Below, piece after piece: positions 46,771 to 57,729 of a stretch of DNA of 64,000 nt (the first letter of the stretch is position 1; the number at the start of each line of letters is the position of its first letter). Source of the DNA: Schistocephalus solidus. Lineage: Eukaryota > Platyhelminthes > Cestoda > Diphyllobothriidea > Diphyllobothriidae. Below the pieces are notes generated by a model. The model did not search any database. It saw nothing but the letters and a program-made list of their open reading frames with translations, and was not told the origin of the DNA. A program made the translations under genes and the position numbers. The stretch covers positions 1-64,000 of the forward strand of contig WEDG01011594.1 of the NCBI GenBank assembly GCA_017591395.1. The letters run 5' to 3'.

Positions 46771-47544
46771 CAGAGATTGGCAAACTCTGGCCTTTAGGCC
46801 AGATACGGTCTAGCTAGTATTCCAGTTCAGCCTAACGCACCCGAGTTAATTATTGTTGGATCTGGCCTAATTGAAGTGTCGCGGATTTGTTCCCCTTCAT
46901 TACTGCTGGTTGCAGCTCAAGCTGTGGCTCATGTTTATTTTAGATCATTGGTGTCAGGCGCTTATGAAACAGAAGCGCCTGACCGGGGAGGGATGATAAC
47001 TGTTGTGTTGTAAACAAGTTCACTCTCTGGTCTCGTTCTCATTCGCAAGAGTTAAAGATTGTCAGCACTCATTTTGACATTCCCTATGACGACGCCCCTG
47101 TGATGTGCAATTGGAGTTGATTGAGCTGCAGGCTTCGGACGTTCTCTTGTCTAAGTTTACTCCTTGCACTTCGCTCATTGACTTCTACCGTCAGATACCA
47201 CATGCTCAGTTTCCAATGTTGTTATCCCGTGCCAAGCGTGTGGTGGCAATGCTTGGCAGCACTTATTCGTGCGAACAGCTGTTCTCAAAAATGAAGCTCT
47301 GTAAGAACAAGCTGTGCTCTCAGCTCACTGACAATCGCCTAAATGACATTCTGTTGCTGATCTCCTCATCATTAGAACCTGATATTGTATCTGTCTCTAA
47401 GAGCATGCAACATCATGTTTCCCATTGATCGTACTGTATTTTTGAATAATAAACGTTTTCTTGGACACCTTGTTTCGTCTGGCCTAGTGTGCCTTCTTGA
47501 CCTTTTGAAATGGCCTAGTAGTCCGAAAAGTTTGCCGAGGCCTT
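46771..47544 (+). mobile_element. hAT transposon remnant with 8-bp target duplication
   Basis: Flanked by perfect CTTTAGTA at 46763-46770 and 47545-47552. The ends carry an imperfect inverted repeat sharing GGCAAACT (start 'cagagattggcaaact'; the reverse complement of the end reads 'aaggcctcggcaaact'). It contains the hAT C-terminal ORF. Only ~774 bp long, so most of the transposase has been lost by internal deletion. Confidence 0.85.
47105..47428 (+). pseudogene. hAT transposase C-terminal dimerisation domain fragment
   Basis: Encodes 107 aa. The core FPMLLSRAKRVVAMLG followed by STYSCEQLFSKMKLCKNKL and LTDNRLNDILLL is the hAT dimerisation region, as in vertebrate-type GTF2IRD2/ZBED-like hAT proteins. 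The DNA-binding and catalytic parts are missing, so it cannot transpose on its own. AATAAA occurs after the stop near 47448. Confidence 0.85.
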
Positions 47545-47942
47545 CTTTAGTACAACCCACGGTCTAGCCAACTGAGCTACGAGGCCCCACCAGGAACCGT
47601 GAACTTAATCACACTTGCGAGTTACCCACCCATCCTACTGCAACGCACGGAATCCATCAATTCTGATCCAGTAAACTGACTACTTAAGCAGGATTTACTA
47701 AGCAATCAAGATAGAAGACCAGATTACTACTAGGCACAAGTGGGTCAAAGGAATTATTCAAATCTGCTAAAATCCTCTACTAATTAATTGTGCCTGGTAA
47801 CCATCTGGTGGGTTCTAGATTAATTGTCTAGGAAATCCTGCATGAGCAGTCAGCTAACTGTATCAGAATTGGTGGATTCCATACGTTGCAGTAGGTTGGG
47901 TGTGTAACTTGACCCAAGTGTGATTGAACTCGCAGCTCCCAG

Positions 47943-48042
47943 TGAGGCTAATAGCTCATTTGGCTAGAGCGTTGGTCGAACTAAAGCCTTCCCCTTGCTG
48001 GGGTGGTTTTGAATCCCAACGAGGCCGCCGGGTTTTTCACAA
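47943..48042 (+). mobile_element. tRNA-derived SINE (family 1), plus copy
   Basis: The tRNA-like head 'tagctcatttggctagagcg' (A box) is followed by 'ggttttgaatccc' (B box) and ends 'tttttcacaagtgggtca'. Related to the split minus copy at 46704/47587. Not a functional tRNA: the arms do not pair as a tRNA. Confidence 0.75.
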
Positions 48043-48059
48043 GTGGGTCAAATCTTTTT

Positions 48060-49755
48060 TTGAATGACTGGAGAACCAGATGTTAGGCTGCGGGGACTCC
48101 TTCCCAATAGGACCTCAATGATATTCTCCCGGATGTGAGGTCCCAGTCAACCTTATTGTAGCCCGGTACATGTACTGAGGAGCACGTGGTGTTTGGCACG
48201 TGTGGACGCGTTGTTTCGCTTTGTCTGCCTTCGGTCGTCTTGGCAATTTTTTCGATTATAACAATCTATGTGAGGGAAATGAATCGTGCGGTAGGTGTTG
48301 CGCAATTCCACTTCTGCATGGGCTAATTCACGCTGTGCTCCACCCACTCGGTTGGACACTAGGTGGGCATTTTCGCTTGCGTCAATCAAACAGTCACTTA
48401 GCGGGCGATTAATATTCTGTCAGTGAGAAAATGGGGAAGCTTACAGCTAAGCTATATAATTTAATGGTTTGGGTCCAGCTTAGACTGCAGCCCCTAAGCA
48501 GAACCTAATCGCACGTACGTCGTCCCACCGTCGGAATAAACGCAACCCCTGGTATGAATTTAAATAACCCGTATGACACGAACAGGACGTGCACTCCTGG
48601 ACTTAAAAGGTGGCGCATTTCAGTCAAATGCTGTGTAACCACATAACTTGGATCCAAATTTCGTTCTTCTCGGTATGCGATTAGGGTTTGTCTGCAGGAT
48701 AAAATAATAGATAAAGAAATTCTTCATCAATCTTCCCTTACCCTTGTACGCTTCAAATAAATTTTCGTTTGGTTTTGTTGAGACGGTATATTTTTTATTC
48801 TTCTGCCGCAGTCATGGTTCAATACACAAAATACCGAACAGTTAGCAAGCTTGGCAGTATTATTCGTCATCAATTATGTCTTTTCTAAACCTTTTAGACG
48901 TCTGTCCTGGAAATAGATAAAAAACGTAATCGTCATTGAATTATATTAAAAAAGACCGGAGTTTATCTCATTTGTTTGATGGGTATTTTAACCAAAAAAG
49001 CATTTGGCGGATACCATTTTATTTTTACCTTAGATCAACTTACTATTTGCTTACTTCGACGTGCGGTATCATAAAAAACAAGTTTCGAGTGCCCCTTTAA
49101 TGCCTCCAATTGCTGGACGCAAAATCAGACTTTCTTTTAGAAAAATAATAAAGCTGGCAACAATTGCTTAGGTGCTCTTGGGAGGATCTACGTCCAGTCT
49201 TCAACTCGTTCACGATCGCATCAATTTTATTAAGGTCCGTATTTAAAGTTAAAACAAGTGTGCATTCAAAAATTCAACCGTATTATCTGCTGGTTTTATT
49301 TAGGTTTCTTGGCGACTCAAGCTACGAAGGCTTATAATCGTGGTCCTATGGGAGGTACAACCTAAACGACAGGTAAAACAGCTAAATTAAACACTATATG
49401 CTCATTCAGCCTTCCCATTTTTCTCACTAGGGTTTAAAATAGTTTCCTAACACATCTTGAGCAGATTGATGCGCGCGCATTTCCTGTGAAACATTTCCTA
49501 GATCCGCAATTGTTATTATTCGTCAATTTAAATGTCAGAACAGGGTTCGCATTCCCATTCGCCTGATAGGCTTCAAATACTTTCGAAATCGGTCATCTTA
49601 CTTACCAGGGATATTGTAAAAGTTAAATACGAAACATTTGTAAAATTGATGTGGTTTTGGAATGAACCTTTCTGACTAAGTAGCCGTAATCATGCAGTCA
49701 AACCCAAGCCAAGAGAATGCTGGCATTCGTTGACGAACGCTCACTCGATCCAAAT
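48060..49755. other. No gene seen
   Basis: Frames at 48153-48389 (minus) and 48200-48412 overlap and have no motif. The remainder is AT-rich. Confidence 0.4.
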
Positions 49756-49759
49756 CGGC

Positions 49760-50025
49760 AAAATAACGAGCCCTTAGCTCAATGGTTAGAGCGTTGATCA
49801 AAAGGTCGCTGTCTCTAGCCTCGGGTTGGGTATTACCTGGGGTTGGGCATGAATCGCCATTGACGGCTAATGAGCTAGAAATGGCCATTCCAGTCTCCCT
49901 CGTCTTTACCGGCATTGTTCATTTGCCTTTACTATAACTAACCGCTTTTCGGCTGCTGGTGGGGCTCGAGTGAACTCCATGACAGAACGGGACGAGTGAG
50001 TTCCGTTAGGATATCGGAGAACGTT
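49760..50025 (+). mobile_element. tRNA-derived SINE (family 2), best copy
   Basis: The head 'tagctcaatggttagagcg' fits an RNA polymerase III A box well. The B box is weak. The body includes 'ggttgggcatga' and 'gccattccagtctcc'; the tail includes 'tggggctcgag' and 'ttccgttaggat'. Related copies lie at 44195 and 56377. Confidence 0.7.
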
Positions 50026-50680
50026 CATCAACGAATATGCGGTTTTCTAACCTCTTTAGACAAAACACACTTTTAAGTCATGACTTGGAAGTAAGCTAGG
50101 TAAATAGGCAACTCCATCCTTCATCGGAACCATGGTCAGACTGTAGTTGCTCCCTGCCAAGTGGTATAATTTATGGCATGTTTAATCTCCGTGCGAGTCG
50201 ATGCTATCCATTTGCGTCACCCTGTGGGAAGAAAGGAGTTGGGATCCGGTCGTGTGTGACCCACACCGAAGCAGTTTTGGGTCTTGTCAGCCAGTGCGCT
50301 GGCAACCCGTCTCCGGTCGTCTTCAACTTGTCTTGTCATGGGAAGAGTCAAGTGTGCCAGATGCATCATAAGCCTTCGTCACTACAAACAGATCCACGCG
50401 CAAATCAAAACTGCTCGCGGTTTCTGAAAAGGTGGTGGCCTATATCGGCCGTGAGCATCAAGCATGTACTAAAAAATGATCACTGATGTTTTTGAGCCAG
50501 CGGCTAGTCATGGGTACATCGAGGTATAAGTGAGGAATCCTGCACACCATCCCATTCAGTTTCAATTCCTAGCCTGTTTTAATGCTAACGTGAAATCCAG
50601 GTGACTGGAGGTGAAAGTCTGTCAAGTCGTGGACGTAGAATTCGTTCTAATCTCAGAGCTCAATGTTGAAAGAACTTAGA
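50026..50680. other. No gene seen
   Basis: The frame 50178-50486 is unrecognised. Confidence 0.35.
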
Positions 50681-50682
50681 AT

Positions 50683-51715
50683 ACGTTCCCTATCTCATGA
50701 AATTTCAACCGCAATTCTGAAAGGATTTCGATTCAAACAAATTACTCAAGTAATTATTTCACATTGATTATCGTACAGACGAATACCAAAATGTTTCTTT
50801 CACGATACAATACCGGCTATTGAACGATCCTCTTTCTGTTCGCTAGCAAAAAAATATGCTGTAAGTAATGGCTAGTTAACTAGTATGCAATGTACTCATT
50901 GTTTCTCAATGCCCTTAATAATAAAAAAAATATTATAGAAAACACGCACACACATGTTCTTGCTTTTACTCATTTGATAGCAAGTTACGTCCTTTTCAAA
51001 TTTTAATCTCGAAGGAGGGGTATTTTTCGGGTTTTAAAAAATTGTGAAATTACTGGATGATTTTGAAACCTACCGGCCGTTACACTTAAATTCAAGGTTT
51101 CCAAACTGCATGCTGTATACATTCTGTGTAAGTAAAATCACGCATTCCTCTACACTATGAGGAAGAGATCATGCATTTATCTTAATGTTTTTCAATAAAT
51201 GTGGATCACGTTGCATACATTGTAGGCAAAATTAATAAATGGACGGCTACAATGTATTATGGAAAAACATTTCAATGTTTTTAAAAATGTCATGAGTAAT
51301 AAATTTTCTTAAATCGAAGGATATACTTTCTTCAGGCATAACATTTGTAGAAAACGTCATTTGATATAAAACGAGTACAATAAATAATATTTTAGTGCAT
51401 GTTTTATGTAAAATATATTTGAATTAATAGGAGCCATTTTAACAGAGTACACTGTCAAAAGATCGTTCAATAGCCAGAATTCTACTGAAATATCTTGGTA
51501 TTAGTCTGTACGATAATCAATATGACAACCCTTATTTAGGGATTTATTTAAATCGACTACTCTCAGGCACAAGCAGAGAGAAGTAAGCTAAATATGCATA
51601 AAAAATTGAGTCTAGGACTATAAGTCTTCAAGTAGACTGACATGCTCCAAGTTAGCAATTAATTTCTGAGGAAATTTCATAATTTTGTTTGACATTTCAT
51701 GAGATAGGGAATCTA
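50683..51715. mobile_element. Non-coding element with long terminal inverted repeats
   Basis: The ends are inverted copies: 'ttccctatctcatgaaat' at about 50684 and its reverse complement ending near 51712. A second inverted block, 'gattatcgtacagac' at about 50766 with 'ggctattgaacgatc' at about 50816, matches the reverse of 51463-51520. The interior is AT-rich without an open frame. A clear target duplication was not found. Confidence 0.65.
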
Positions 51716-52227
51716 CAGTAGGACAGCACACGTACAGGCGCGTTTGGATACAAGATCTCTCACCCAAATTGGGTGGATTCATTCACTAGAATAATCTTTT
51801 TTTCCAGTGATGTAAGGGAAGACTGTTTATAGGTCTTACGAAGACATTTGGGACGCCTTGATAGTTTGAATTTGGGGAAAAGGTTGTTTGCTAACTTGGC
51901 TATGGGTTACCAGGCATACCGACAACGTATGGCGCAAGGACCTTCTGTGAAAACTGACTGACTGATGAAGAAGCACCTTCGGATCATTTAGTTGTCCCAA
52001 ATTAAAGCCTGGTTGTATAACGACCTAAAAAAATGGTTACTCATAAAAAAATCAAAGATAAAATGAATATTTCTATAAGTATTCATGACTTTTGTTGTGC
52101 AATTTACCACCCATAAAACCAACATCAGCCCTCTCAGGTCGTTGTATCTGTACTTCACTGTAAAGATAAAGCCTGATTAGTGAACGGTGTGGATGAGGAT
52201 AACATTCTTAACCAGAAGCAAATAATT
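51716..52227. other. No gene seen
   Basis: No motif or repeat that I can support. Confidence 0.35.
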
Positions 52228-53240
52228 CGAACATCGAGAACGATGATCTACAGCGTGTGCTCCACAACATGGTGGGTGAATGGGTGGTGACTTGCGCGTG
52301 AAATAGTTTATATTGATAGTAAACTTGCACAGCATTTACTACATTCTTTCTGCCCCTTACAAACCATGTTCCGATGGCAAAGTGTCGTCAGAGGTGGATC
52401 GGGTGCAGCGGCTGAGAGTGCTGAACAGCCCGTCCACTGGTGCCCTTCACGCTAGGTTGTCACTCCGCTTTCACCGAAACAAGAGACGCGCAGATCATAA
52501 CTGACTGGGATTGCCATAGGGACCACAGTAAGAGGGAGCTATTACAGCCTGACTATCAGTCTACGAAGGCTGATTTATCTCGTCAGTTAGCAGCCTTGTA
52601 ATTCATGGCGGTAAGGATGCCTTGTATGGCCACCTAAACAGGACACGGTAATAGGAATAACCCATAATGCACGTGAATGTGCGCCAAATTCCAAGGAAAT
52701 CATGTTTACGATTAATGTGAGGGCAAGGGTAACGTTTAAGTTTGAGAGTTAGGTTACAGTTGGGGTCAGGGTCATAATTAGGCCAAGGTTTATGGCTATT
52801 ATTGTATTAACAGTAGAGTTTAGGAAAAGGATATGGCTCAGATTAAAATAAAGATGACAGTTTTGTTTCATATTAGGGGTAGTGATAGTGTTAAGGTATG
52901 GGTATATTTACCGTTTCTGAAATTTATTGTAAAGACACTTATTTTAAGCAGATGGGGTGGTTCCTATTCCCTTATCCTGTTTAGGTGGCCATACAAGGCA
53001 TTCCTACTTTCATTTTATAGCTTTTAGTTCATCAGGATAGTTTAAGAGCGCCTGAGATTGTTGATAGTCCGAAATATGCGCTGAGTGCCACGGGAACGGG
53101 GTCCCCAGAGTCAACCTCTCTCTCTCTCCCCCTCTTTCCTTTCCCAGTTCACCGTCCGAGGCGGTCCGAACCATCTGATGCGCGGATTAGGCGCCTGCGC
53201 CCAGCCATGCCACCCTCTCTGCTTGCCGTGCCCTGTGTTG
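52228..53240 (+). repeat. Dispersed repeat R1, copy interrupted by a MITE
   Basis: Body motifs 'ggtgacttgcgcgtgaa', 'gatagtaaacttgcacag' and 'agcctgactatcagtc' match the copies at 59.1-60.4 kb and 62.2 kb. After the MITE at 52606-53010 the R1 sequence resumes ('agtttaagagcgcctgag', 'atgcgctgagtgcc') as in 59855-59915. Confidence 0.75.
52606..53010 (+). mobile_element. MITE with ~45-bp terminal inverted repeats
   Basis: The left end 'gatgccttgtatggccacc' and the following 'taaacaggacacggtaata' are inverted at the right end ('tcctgtttaggtggccat', 'acaaggcattcctac'). The interior has degenerate TTAGGG-like words. Possible TTCAT target duplication ('aattcat' before, 'tttcat' after). Non-coding. 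Confidence 0.8.
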
Positions 53241-54970
53241 GTTCAGTGTATCTCTCGCGTGGGTAGCAGCATTGTTAACCTACGAGTGCCACAATGAACC
53301 ATCGGTTTAACTTCCAAACAACCCAGACCTCGACCTGGTAGTAGCCTCATCATATAATGCATAATCATTTTCCCTTCTGATGCCCCAGCGCTACTACGTT
53401 GTAAACCATTGTCCTGTTTGTCAACATCGTTGGCTCGCTAAGCGGTTGTTTGATTCCAATCTTTATTAGGAGACAGCGCCAGTCGTCTACTACCCATATA
53501 GCTTTTATTGTTGTACCAGTTACTTTGACACAACTTACAGAGATGCCTATTTAAGACAACTGCAGCAAAAAAGCCCTTACACAGACAGAATATCACTCGG
53601 AAGTACGATGTGTTTTACGTCCAGTCTACCAAGCCTCGAATGTCTCAACAATCTCTTCTCGGCTGTTGGCAGCTTACACATCTAAGGATCTCGAGGTCAA
53701 CTAATGTCTCAATAAGTGATAGTAAAGGAGCAGAACCACTGTAGTTTCTTCCTTTGGCACAAACAGTAGGTTCATTTTTGAGTCAAAGCTTGCGGAGTCG
53801 GGCGGATAGGAAAACTCACCAAGCTCTTCTCTTGTGTCTGCTTTGTGGATTAATCCTGCACATCCGCCCCTCAGGTCGGCAGTAAATTGCTTGAGGGCAT
53901 TCTTTACGTTACCCAGTTGGAGATAACTAATTAAGTTCTGACGAAGGCGGCCCTAACCACCCCGCTGCCCCCGTCCCAGCATCTTCAAACTCACTACCCG
54001 CTCCTGTGGGCCGCAGAGTGGTGGGGGGTGAGGAAAGAGGGACGATGCTGGTCCCCACCGTATAATACGTCGTCTGCACAGAACCCGTAAGCGGCTGAAA
54101 AAGCTAATCTGCAGGTGCTCACGCATTCGATGCGGGAGCACGAATGGAGATGGGCACGCGTCGAGGAGGAGGTGCGGGTTGGGGAAGAGATCACGCATCT
54201 TCCCTCTTAAGATGGCGGACGTCACTGGAACCCCCCCCTGCCCAGTCCACTCCAGTCGCTGCCGCATAGGCCTCACCGCGGTTGTAAGCAGCTCTACGGC
54301 TGCAAGTCAGAGGATCTGGAGTGTGATTGGCCTAGCCCTACAAGTGCCGATTACAAATAAAGGGCTTGAGTGGCCAACGCAATTCCAGTTTTGATTCCAC
54401 GCTGTCATCTGACCGAATTGGTATCAGGCATAGAGAAGACAATACACTGTAAGTTCCCTTTATCCATAACAGTAAAATAATGATGTGCTCATCGCTATGA
54501 ACCGACTTACCAGAAAAGGGTTAATTTAGAACAAGGAAACTATTATTTGAAAGAATTATTTTTCTTGTATTCGGTCGTTAATTAAACCATGCTTAAAACA
54601 GGGATAGGACCCTAAATAACTAAATTCTACAACACTTAACAAAGGAAGTTAGTTAAAATGGGAGACGCTGCATAGCAGGTTTTTTAATCCTTCCCAAGAT
54701 CTCAAACTTACTAATGATCAGCTAAAGGAACACAATGGCTAAATTATGTAGCTACCAGTCTTTTCAAGACGTAAACATGTCACTTAAAAAAGGACTGCGT
54801 AAGGCTGTTAGATCCAAAGTTCATCCCTCCTGTTCTTCAGATGGAGAGCTCATGTGGACAACTGTTCACTAAATATGAGGGTACACTCTTGGATTAAGAC
54901 ATCTTGAAAGACATGCCTTCCGGTAAAGCACTCGCCGGTTTTTTACCTTCCTATATAATTTTTTTTACCT
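53241..54970. other. No gene; GC-rich patch
   Basis: About 53940-54310 is GC-rich with overlapping frames on both strands (53953-54276 minus, 54179-54394 plus) of low-complexity Arg/Ser/Pro. Possibly an old repeat, or regulatory DNA of the downstream homeobox gene. Nothing decisive. Confidence 0.35.
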
Positions 54971-55018
54971 CAGTTTGTTCCCTTTTGTTTATCATGTTTA
55001 TTAGATCTAAGCTCAAGG

Positions 55019-57636
55019 ATGCCACAACATTCGGACGTTGTTCAACCCCTAAGAAACCAGCAGCTGGGCCGTTCAACTATTTCTTCAGACGTGGAAAACA
55101 ACATACCTTTTCATCCTCCCACTGGACTGAAATTGACCTGCAGCAGTCCGAAGAATAACGACTCAGGCTTCGATGAGAACCTCACACAAACCGGAAATTG
55201 CCATATCCAGCAGAATTATTTAACTGACATGTGTCTCCACCTCACCGATTCGGACTCTGAGAACCGAAAGCCACAGTACCAGAAAGAACCAGTCGATAAC
55301 AGACGTCCAGAGCCATTCACTTTCGAGGCACCTTCCGCACCCTACGGCCCCTTACATTTCGACTTGTCCACCCCTTTTGTTGTTCCTCCACCGGCACTTC
55401 TACTCTCCACGCCAGTGTTGCAGTCCATTCAAGTTCTCAGTCCTGCTGGTCTCTTCTGGCCGCCCCTACCGCCACAACCGACCTCCAGTAGGTGGTCAGG
55501 GTTGGGAACCACAGGGCAGCCGTCAGTCACGCCCAGCGTCTACGATGTGACCAATGGAATAACCACAACTCATCTCACGACGGTCGCAGAGTCACCACAG
55601 TCGCCAATTTTTCATAGTCAAAGTGAGGAGCAAAACGTCCTCTCCACGGACTTGCTATTAAATCTAATCGCCAGTCTTCAAAAAAACGTGCGGGAAATGG
55701 TGCGTTTGAGTTTACAGAGAGCAGAACTGAATCCACAGTCGACAACGATTGTCGCACCGGATCTTCGCCAGAAGACGCCGAAGAGGGGTGAGGAATCTGG
55801 CCTGCAGGGTGCGAAACGACTCAGCTCCTCTAGAAATGATGTGTCACACAAAAATTGGCTCAGGGTAGACTGGCAAGCTGAGGCTCCTCTGCCACTGGAG
55901 ACAGCAGGCAGGCCGGAAACAGAGGAAGGCGAGAGATTAGCAAGGATGACAAGTAGGCGTTTCGACTCGCTTTCGCTGAGTGGGCGAGAAAACAGGCCAA
56001 TTGATGGAGCCAAGGCAGTAAAAGTTAACATCAAGACGAAATCGAAAACTATTACTCAGGCCGATGAAGCTTATATCAACAAGGTAGATTTATTTTACAG
56101 GGCTTATGAACTTCAAAAACTTAATGAAGTAGTTTTTTCCTTCTGTGCCTACTTCATTGCTATGTATGCAGTTCAATCACAATTTTGCTGGGATTTATTT
56201 CTGGAAAATGCAGGTAAAGGAAAATTTTTGAAATTTTATAGACAATAAGATAATTCTCATAATAATAAGCAGAATTACCTTACCGAAAAATACGATGAGC
56301 TTTAAATGGTCATTTTTGGCTAATTAGTCATAATCAGCCAATCATACACAACCTCAACCACTATTAACATAACAGAATTGAACCGACAGGACAACGAGCC
56401 CACGGTTCAATGGTTAGTGCCAGCTTTAAGCCTTGGGTTTGTGAAATCTGGGGTCGGGCATGGCTGGCTAATGATGGCTCGTAAATCATAAATGCCATTC
56501 CAATCTCCATTTTCTCTGTCAGTAACGTCATTTTATCTATATTAACAACCCCTGAGCTGCTGCTGTTAGGCCTCGAGGTTGAGTCCCGAGGTAAAAAGGA
56601 ACAAGTTGACTTCATAACACAATCGGTTAGTGCCTTGCTGTCGTTAATAATAAGATACTCTCTTGGAAGTTTTAAAGTAGTCTAATTCAGGAAAATCGTA
56701 AAACATCGTGTAATATTTTATCGCATAAAGAATCTGTTTGATTGTACATCCTACAGATAGAACATGCCAAACAGTTTCCAGAAAAATTCCTCTCAAAAAT
56801 TTGCATATTTGCTCCAAATCCAACTGACCGGGAAACCCACTTTACTAGTGTCCCTCAAACTTCCTAACGAATAATCTACTTGTTTTACTGTTTAGGGCGG
56901 ACTCCTCAACGGAATTTACCTCCGAAAGGCCAAATTGATGTTTCTGTATGCGCGCTATCCCACCTCCTTTAACCTTAAATCCTATTTTCCTGAGGTATCC
57001 TTCACTCGGTATAATACTGCACAGCTAGTCAAGTGGTTCAGCAACTTCCGGTAAGCCCAAGAAAAAAAATTATCCTCGTGATCGTTTTCATCGTCGTCGC
57101 CTCTGCTGTTGTGAGTACGCGGTTGTGTGCAGCTGAAACGCTTGAGAAGATGACGGGACTCCAACCAGCAAGTCATTTGCTTTTAGTCTTCGGGTTTTCT
57201 CAAATTCCCTCTGTTTCTGAACCATTTATTTATTTATGCTTCAGGTTAAGGGACCGAATACTCTAGTCGGACGCATGGGGTAACTGCGGTCATTTTTAAT
57301 ACATTTCAGGGAGTTCTTCTATATTCACATCGAAAGATATGTCCGGGGACTTATAGCCTCAGGATTGAAGTCGGAGGACAGTATTCATATCACGCCAATC
57401 CATGAACTATGCCGATCCCTGATTCTCCATTACAACCGTGGCCTTGACATGAAAGTGAGCAACTAAGCTGTAGTTTAACACAATCAGCATAAGACGCATA
57501 TAAAGAAGATTTTTATAATTGAGATGTTCAACCATTTTTTTCTTCCTAGATGCCACTTGAATTCCCCGTTGCGGTAGAACAGGCTACAAGGCAGTTTTTT
57601 GCGGCCATCCGAAGTGGGGCAGACGCTAAGCCTTAA
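55019..57636 (+). CDS. pros: Prospero-type homeobox transcription factor, C-terminally interrupted
   Basis: Nuclear DNA-binding regulator of the prospero/PROX family, which controls neural and other cell differentiation in animals. Exons: 55019-56083 (355 codons, Ser/Pro-rich and poorly conserved; donor GTAGAT), 56896-57050, 57310-57454, 57550-57636. Exon 2 encodes the homeodomain: [19 protein letters not shown] through [12 protein letters not shown]. Exon 3 carries [16 protein letters not shown] and LYRALNMHYN-like [13 protein letters not shown] of the prospero domain; exon 4 continues with [15 protein letters not shown]. Junction phases 0, 2 and 0 agree. At 57634-57636 a TAA replaces the residue before the conserved WKK. 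The frame upstream of 55019 is open to an acceptor at 54973, so the true start may lie in an earlier exon. Another donor at 56210 would break phase. Confidence 0.85.
56377..56640 (+). mobile_element. tRNA-derived SINE (family 2) in prospero intron 1
   Basis: 'aaccgacaggacaacgagcc' head with decayed A box 'ggttcaatggttagtgcc', body 'ggtcgggcatggctggct' and 'gccattccaatctcc', tail 'ggcctcgaggttgag'. Same orientation as the gene. Confidence 0.7.
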
Positions 57637-57729
57637 TGGAAGAAGAATATATATAAGAACGTCGCTCAGTTTGATCAGCCCATACCTGAATCATTCCGGT
57701 GCGAAAATTCATTTAAGATGAGGTCCTGA
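57637..57729 (+). pseudogene. Continuation of the prospero domain after the in-frame TAA
   Basis: Thirty codons stay open in frame to TGA at 57727-57729. They read WKKNIYKNVAQFDQPIPE and SFRCENSF, which fits the normal end of the PROX/prospero domain (W-K-K-x-I-Y-K, then P-x-P-E/x-F). The stop is therefore within a formerly coding, conserved region. Confidence 0.8.

Larger units (their letters stand above)
46704..48042. repeat. Foldback with SINE copies at both ends
   Basis: The outer arms are a SINE in minus orientation (46704-46770 plus 47545-47587) and the same SINE in plus orientation (47943-48042). Between them, about 47588-47758 and 47766-47942 are reverse complements (shared 'cctactgcaacg', 'caattctgat', 'gcaggattt'). 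The left SINE is split by the hAT element at 46771-47544. Confidence 0.75.

Noticed and set aside
46714..47590. tRNA gene suggested by A- and B-box sequences
   Set aside because: The box-containing sequences lack tRNA stem pairing, occur in several copies with SINE bodies, and one is split by a hAT insertion.
53953..54276. 107-aa minus-strand ORF in the GC-rich patch
   Set aside because: Overlaps open frames on both strands with low-complexity composition, typical of GC-rich non-coding DNA.
54904..55158. 84-aa ORF overlapping the start of the prospero gene
   Set aside because: Different frame from the homeobox ORF, hydrophobic stretch is translated polypyrimidine; no support as a gene.
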